From contig JBAIZL010000006.1 in NCBI GenBank assembly GCA_036971475.1, forward strand, positions 139,619,231 through 139,683,230: a stretch of DNA of 64,000 bases, in the 5' to 3' direction. Shown here piece after piece: positions 62,701 to 64,000 of this stretch (position 1 is the stretch's first letter; each line of letters starts with the position of its first letter). The notes beneath the pieces were generated by a model. It saw only the letters and a list, made by a program, of their open reading frames with translations. It ran no database searches and was not told where the DNA came from. Origin of the DNA: Prosapia bicincta (Eukaryota > Arthropoda > Insecta > Hemiptera > Cercopidae). Made by a program: the position numbers and the translations under genes.

Positions 62701-64000
62701 ATAATTACAAAAGCTATGCGTTAAAACAGCTGTTCTACCACATAATCTATAACATAAAATCAGCTTTTATGAAATCATATATTATCACTTATTTAAAGCC
62801 AAGTGGGACAAAATAGCTACATTCCATACCACTACACCTTTTGCCCCTTTTGTGAAAATATTACTCCCATATTAATCTAAAACTATTTATCTAAGTTAAA
62901 TGAACGAATTCATATTTGAATAAACTTTACTAGCATCAAGTATCATTCATTACAAGTTAAAAAATTGTATTTGAACTTGAGTGGATGCATAAAATGTATT
63001 TTATTATTGAAAATTTTATGATTGAAAATTTTAACAAGATGTATAAAGAGAGTGGACTAATAGAAGGAATTGAAAAATCAAAACCATTTGGTAATAACAA
63101 AATGCCTTAAATAAAATGATTTAAAATCAATTGCTACTGTGGTCAACAAAGAAAAATGTTATTTTAGTTACGTTTTAGTATATAATTACAAAAGCTATGC
63201 GTTAAAACAGCTGTTCTACCACATAATCTATAACATAAAATCAGCTTTTATGAAATCATATATTATCACTTATTTAAAGCCAAGTGGGACAAAATAGCTA
63301 CATTCCATACCACTACACCTTTTGCCCCTTTTGTGAAAATATTACTCCCATATTAATCTAAAACTATTTATCTAAGTTAAATGAACGAATTCATATTTGA
63401 ATAAACTTTACTAGCATCAAGTATCATTCACTACAAGTTAAAAAATTGTATTTGAACTTGAGTGGATGCATAAAATGTATTTTATTATTGAAAATTTTAT
63501 GATTGAAAATTTTAACAAGATGTATAAAGAGAGTGGACTAATAGAAGAAATTGAAAAATCAAAACCATTTGGTAATAACAAAATGCCTTAAATAAAATGA
63601 TTTAAAATCAATTGCTACTGTGGCCAACAAAGAAAAATTTTATTTTAGTTACGTTTTAGTATATAATTACAAAAGCTATGCGTTAAAACAGCTGTTCTAC
63701 CACATAATCTATAACATAAAATCAGCTTTTATGAAATCATATATTATCACTTATTTAAAGCCAAGTGGGACAAAATAGCTACATTCCATACCACTACACC
63801 TTTTGCCCCTTTTGTGAAAATAATACTCCCATATTAATCTAAAACTATTTATCTAAGTTAAATGAACGAATTCATATTTGAATAAACTTTACTAGCATCA
63901 AGTATCATTCACTACAAGTTAAAAAATTGTATTTGAACTTGAGTGGATGCATAAAATGTATTTTATTATTGAATATTTTATGATTGAAAATTTTAACAAG
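59705..64000 (+). repeat. 481-bp satellite array (about 9 monomers, runs off the window)
   Basis: The word TCAAAACCATTTGG recurs at 59711, 60193, 60673, 61154, 61635, 62116, 62597, 63078 and 63559, a period of 481 bp (first two intervals 482 and 480). Monomers differ at only a few positions. Each monomer is a 429-bp MITE core (TCAATTGCTACTGTGG ... AATAGAAGGAATTGA) plus a 52-bp linker (AAATCAAAACCATTTGG ... ATGATTTAAAA). There is no coding capacity. The array reaches the last base, so the true copy number is unknown. Confidence 0.97.

Overview
The window is nuclear DNA of an insect: A+T-rich, intron-bearing, with GT-AG splice sites, no operons and dense transposable-element debris. A hemipteran is my best guess, because of the many Penelope-like elements, the frequent TAGGCCTA words and an arthropod transposon protein family at 56.4-57.4 kb. 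That guess is an inference and of low confidence.

Two host genes are present, both cut by the window edge at their 5' ends. On the + strand, eight exons between 1212 and 17888 encode the last 431 residues of N-ethylmaleimide-sensitive factor (NSF, the SNARE-disassembling AAA+ ATPase). They run from the D1 Walker B motif through the whole D2 domain to the stop codon, and all phases agree. On the - strand, five exons between 47384 and 33049 encode the last 184 residues of an ELOVL-type fatty-acid elongase, including the HXXHH active-site box. The two genes converge on about 15 kb of intergenic DNA (17889-33048). NSF acts in vesicle fusion and ELOVL in ER lipid synthesis; I see no functional link beyond their position.

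Almost everything else is repeat. Penelope-like element (PLE) remnants with GIY-YIG endonuclease C-termini lie at 6.2-7.2, 10.1-10.6, 12.3-13.2, 41.2-41.7 and 42.5-42.9 kb. Many are folded into long inverted repeats, and many carry hammerhead-ribozyme-like cores (CUGANGA, helix, GAAA). Four pogo/Tigger-type elements with TA target duplications lie at 1.6, 20.7, 24.7 and 30.7 kb. There is also a dead mariner (8.2-8.8 kb), a non-LTR retrotransposon tail (37.2-38.1 kb), a hAT-like MITE (40.1 kb) and a dispersed MITE family with TCAATTCC termini.

The right part of the window (47.5-64 kb) is dominated by tandem repeats: a 35-bp minisatellite, a 23-bp repeat, a 17-bp CAATAAATGATG-type field interrupted by a 1.75-kb transposon with a TAA target duplication, and a 481-bp satellite that fills 59.7 kb to the window end. 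The satellite monomer is the dispersed TCAATTCC MITE plus a 52-bp linker, so the array records the birth of a satellite from a transposon. The most interesting themes are the PLE/hammerhead foldbacks and this satellite.
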